Shown here: in pieces, positions 62,726 to 64,000 of the stretch | Layout: every line of letters begins with the position of its first letter | How positions within the stretch are numbered: position 1 is the stretch's first letter | IMG/VR virus record: IMGVR_UViG_3300041955_000247 | Span: 1 to 64,000 of that record | Direction: 5' to 3' (one strand) | Source of the DNA: a virus | DNA: 64,000 nucleotides | The notes under the pieces: generated by a model | Told to the model about the DNA's origin: nothing | Seen by the model: only the letters and a program-made list of their open reading frames with translations | The model's database searches: none | Program-made: the position numbers and the translations under genes

Positions 62726-62965
62726 TTACCCCGCATTGAAGCTGGCGCAGATGACGCCTGCTTTCGTGCCTTTCTTTGCAGTTCCAATCAACTCAACCTT
62801 GACCTTATCAGGGCCGGAACACCACGCGCCGTATTGCTTTCCGAACTTTTCATACTCAGAAGGCATCGTGTTCCTGGCCGCGTCTTCAGTTTCAGCGGCA
62901 ACCACAGCGCTGTCGTAGGTGTCATAGCCGTTGTTTTCGTCTTGAGATATAAACCACAGCTTCAT
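62726..62965 (-). CDS. 79-aa conserved phage protein
   Basis: ATG at 62965 with AAAGGAGCTGTGTG before it. The product (MKLWFISQDENNGYDTYDSA, AAETEDAARNTMPSEYEKFG) has the MKLW-SQDEN-GYDTYDSAVV start found in many phages. Function unknown. Confidence 0.7.
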   Translation of the reverse strand: MKLWFISQDENNGYDTYDSAVVAAETEDAARNTMPSEYEKFGKQYGAWCSGPDKVKVELIGTAKKGTKAGVICASFNAG

Positions 62966-63028
62966 CACACAGCTCCTTTGCAAGTGTTCCCTGAAGCCCA
63001 CCAGATGAGTGGTGGGCTCTAGTAACAC

Positions 63029-63538
63029 TCAGGCAGCTTCCTTCTTCAGCGCGTCGGCGTAGAAGTCGTCAAACGTGCCGTTGAAGATCAGGTTCTCACC
63101 GACTGGCCCGGTGTACTTGTTGTCCACCCACCAATTGCCGGTGAACGCCTTGACGTGCAGCTTGGTCTTGGCCTGCCACACTTCGTAACGGTACTCAATG
63201 TCGCTGCAATTCTTGCACGCGACAAGTGTAGGATCACCCTGCGGCATCATGCGGACACCGCCGCCGTTCCCGCCATGCTTCTTGTACTGACCATTGACGC
63301 CGTAGTCGGCCCACCACTCGAGCAGTTGTTCCTTGGTCTCAATCCAACTGCCCATTTTGCCAGCGGCGATGAACGCCGTGGCAAAGGCATCAGACTCATA
63401 GCGGGGCAACGGCCACGCGAACAGGTCCATGGCCATCTTGATGGTTCTTGCAGCACCAGACACATAACCGTCATGGTGTTTGTAGACGTTCCAGTCACCT
63501 TCGTTGCCTTTGAAAGTGTAGAGTGCACGTGTCGACAT
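63029..63538 (-). CDS. 169-aa conserved phage protein
   Basis: ATG at 63538 with AAAGGAGCTACGATC before it. It starts MSTRALYTFKGNEGDWNVYK and has HHDGYVSGAARTIKMAMDLF; a later CKNCSDIEYRYEVWQ pair might bind metal. Similar phage proteins with MSTRA-YTF-WNVYKHHDGY occur widely; function unknown. Confidence 0.72.
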   Translation of the reverse strand: MSTRALYTFKGNEGDWNVYKHHDGYVSGAARTIKMAMDLFAWPLPRYESDAFATAFIAAGKMGSWIETKEQLLEWWADYGVNGQYKKHGGNGGGVRMMPQGDPTLVACKNCSDIEYRYEVWQAKTKLHVKAFTGNWWVDNKYTGPVGENLIFNGTFDDFYADALKKEAA

Positions 63539-63599
63539 GATCGTAGCTCCTTTGTTGCTAGGGTTTCACCAAGATGCACGGTGTAGTTTCCTAGGTTTG

Positions 63600-63824
63600 T
63601 TAGTTGGCAAGTTCGAGTTTGATAATTTCGTTAGCTTCCTCAGCTAACACACCCATTGAAGTAAGCAAATCGTACATGTAGTTTTGAGCATGGTTGTTTT
63701 TCAACCCTCTACGAAATTGTTCGAGTGCCTTTACTACTTGTTTGTGCTGCTCTTCTGTTAAGCGGTCTTCCCAATATTCAAGCATCTTCGTCATGGTGTG
63801 TTCCTTTTTGTAGTATGCGTTCAT
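63600..63824 (-). CDS. Small helical protein with two possible starts
   Basis: ATG at 63824 behind AAGGAGAACTATC gives 75 residues; ATG at 63794 behind AAAAAGGAACACACC gives 65. Both sites are good, so two forms may be made. The product (MLEYWEDRLTEEQHKQVVKA, LEQFRRGLKNNHAQNYMYDL) is helical. It is the last gene before the right edge. Confidence 0.65.
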   Translation of the reverse strand: MNAYYKKEHTMTKMLEYWEDRLTEEQHKQVVKALEQFRRGLKNNHAQNYMYDLLTSMGVLAEEANEIIKLELAN

Positions 63825-63855
63825 GATAGTTCTCCTTGTTGAAAATTGACTAACA

Positions 63856-63883
63856 GGTGGGGCGCAGAACAAGCGCCGCCACC
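63856..63883 (-). terminator. Stem-loop near the right edge
   Basis: GGTGGGGCGC (63856-63865) pairs with GCGCCGCCACC (63873-63883) with one bulge and a 7-base loop. On the minus strand it is followed by TGTTAG. It may end a minus-strand transcript from beyond the window, before the leader of the small gene at 63600. Confidence 0.45.
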
Positions 63884-63927
63884 CAAATTCTTGGTATGTT
63901 CCAACTTCAAGCCTTGTTTGCCTGCCA

Positions 63928-63957
63928 ATCAAAGCAATGCGGCGCGGCATTGGTCAA
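63928..63957 (-). promoter_or_regulatory. Weak promoter-like pair near the right edge
   Basis: On the minus strand TTGACC (63957-63952) is 18 bases from TTTGAT (63933-63928), the same -10 form seen at 45125-45130. It would read through the stem-loop at 63856-63883. Weak match; no gene is seen from 63884 to the edge. Confidence 0.3.
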
Positions 63958-64000
63958 GGTGTATTCGTTGGTGAGTGTTCTTGTTCACCTTCAGCTATGG

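Noticed and set aside
1-64000. tRNA genes and CRISPR arrays
   Set aside because: No cloverleaf with a proper T-loop and no regular spaced repeats were recognised by eye.

Overview
The window is part of the genome of a large, tailed, probably lytic bacteriophage with podovirus-like virion genes. The host is probably an alphaproteobacterium, possibly Rhizobiales. Reasons: a GcrA-family cell-cycle regulator (a family known from Alphaproteobacteria), a UDG-DNA polymerase fusion with recombination genes, and many small genes resembling those of Rhizobiales phages and prophages. The family resemblances come from memory of protein families; no database search was run.

Layout. (1) 1-18.1 kb, + strand: virion genes. 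These are the capsid C-terminus, small decoration-like proteins, a TPR-glycosyltransferase, a head-tail adaptor candidate, a predicted ADP-ribosyltransferase, a P22 gp10-like tail hub, a GNAT protein, low-complexity proteins, a 790-aa transglycosylase, a 558-aa ejection-type protein and two fibre proteins with the same N-terminal anchor. (2) 18.1-24.4 kb, + strand: a fibre with an S74 chaperone, secreted proteins and a lysis region with a lysozyme, a holin candidate, a permuted NlpC/P60 protein, an M15-type peptidase and several tiny membrane proteins. (3) 24.5-40.8 kb, - strand: replication and recombination genes, many coupled by ATGA overlaps: gp46/gp47, a PD-(D/E)XK nuclease, UvsX, SSB, clamp loader, nucleotidyltransferase, UDG-polymerase, a winged-helix regulator, sliding clamp, a methyltransferase and a sigma-like protein. 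(4) 40.8-46.9 kb: an inserted-looking block of about 20 tiny genes around a small serine recombinase. It is transcribed both ways from one bidirectional promoter, and recurring stop/ribosome-binding-site junctions separate the genes. (5) 46.9-53.6 kb, - strand: primase, HNH nuclease, GcrA-like protein, SNF2 helicase and DnaB-like helicase. (6) 53.6-54.2 kb: a gene-free, hairpin-rich gap. (7) 54.2-64 kb, - strand: small genes, winged-helix proteins and a MoxR/VWA/DUF3150-like module.

The most notable points are these. Two core genes, a tail fibre and the DNA polymerase, appear to start at AUU and AUC codons. A modular cassette array carries inverted repeats next to a recombinase gene. A five-member paralogous protein family is scattered through the replication region. 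The long gene-free gap holds a row of perfect hairpins and a possible small RNA. Finally, the phage has its own regulator set: GcrA-like, OmpR-type winged helix, sigma-like and H1-like proteins. Terminase and portal genes are not in the window and probably lie upstream.
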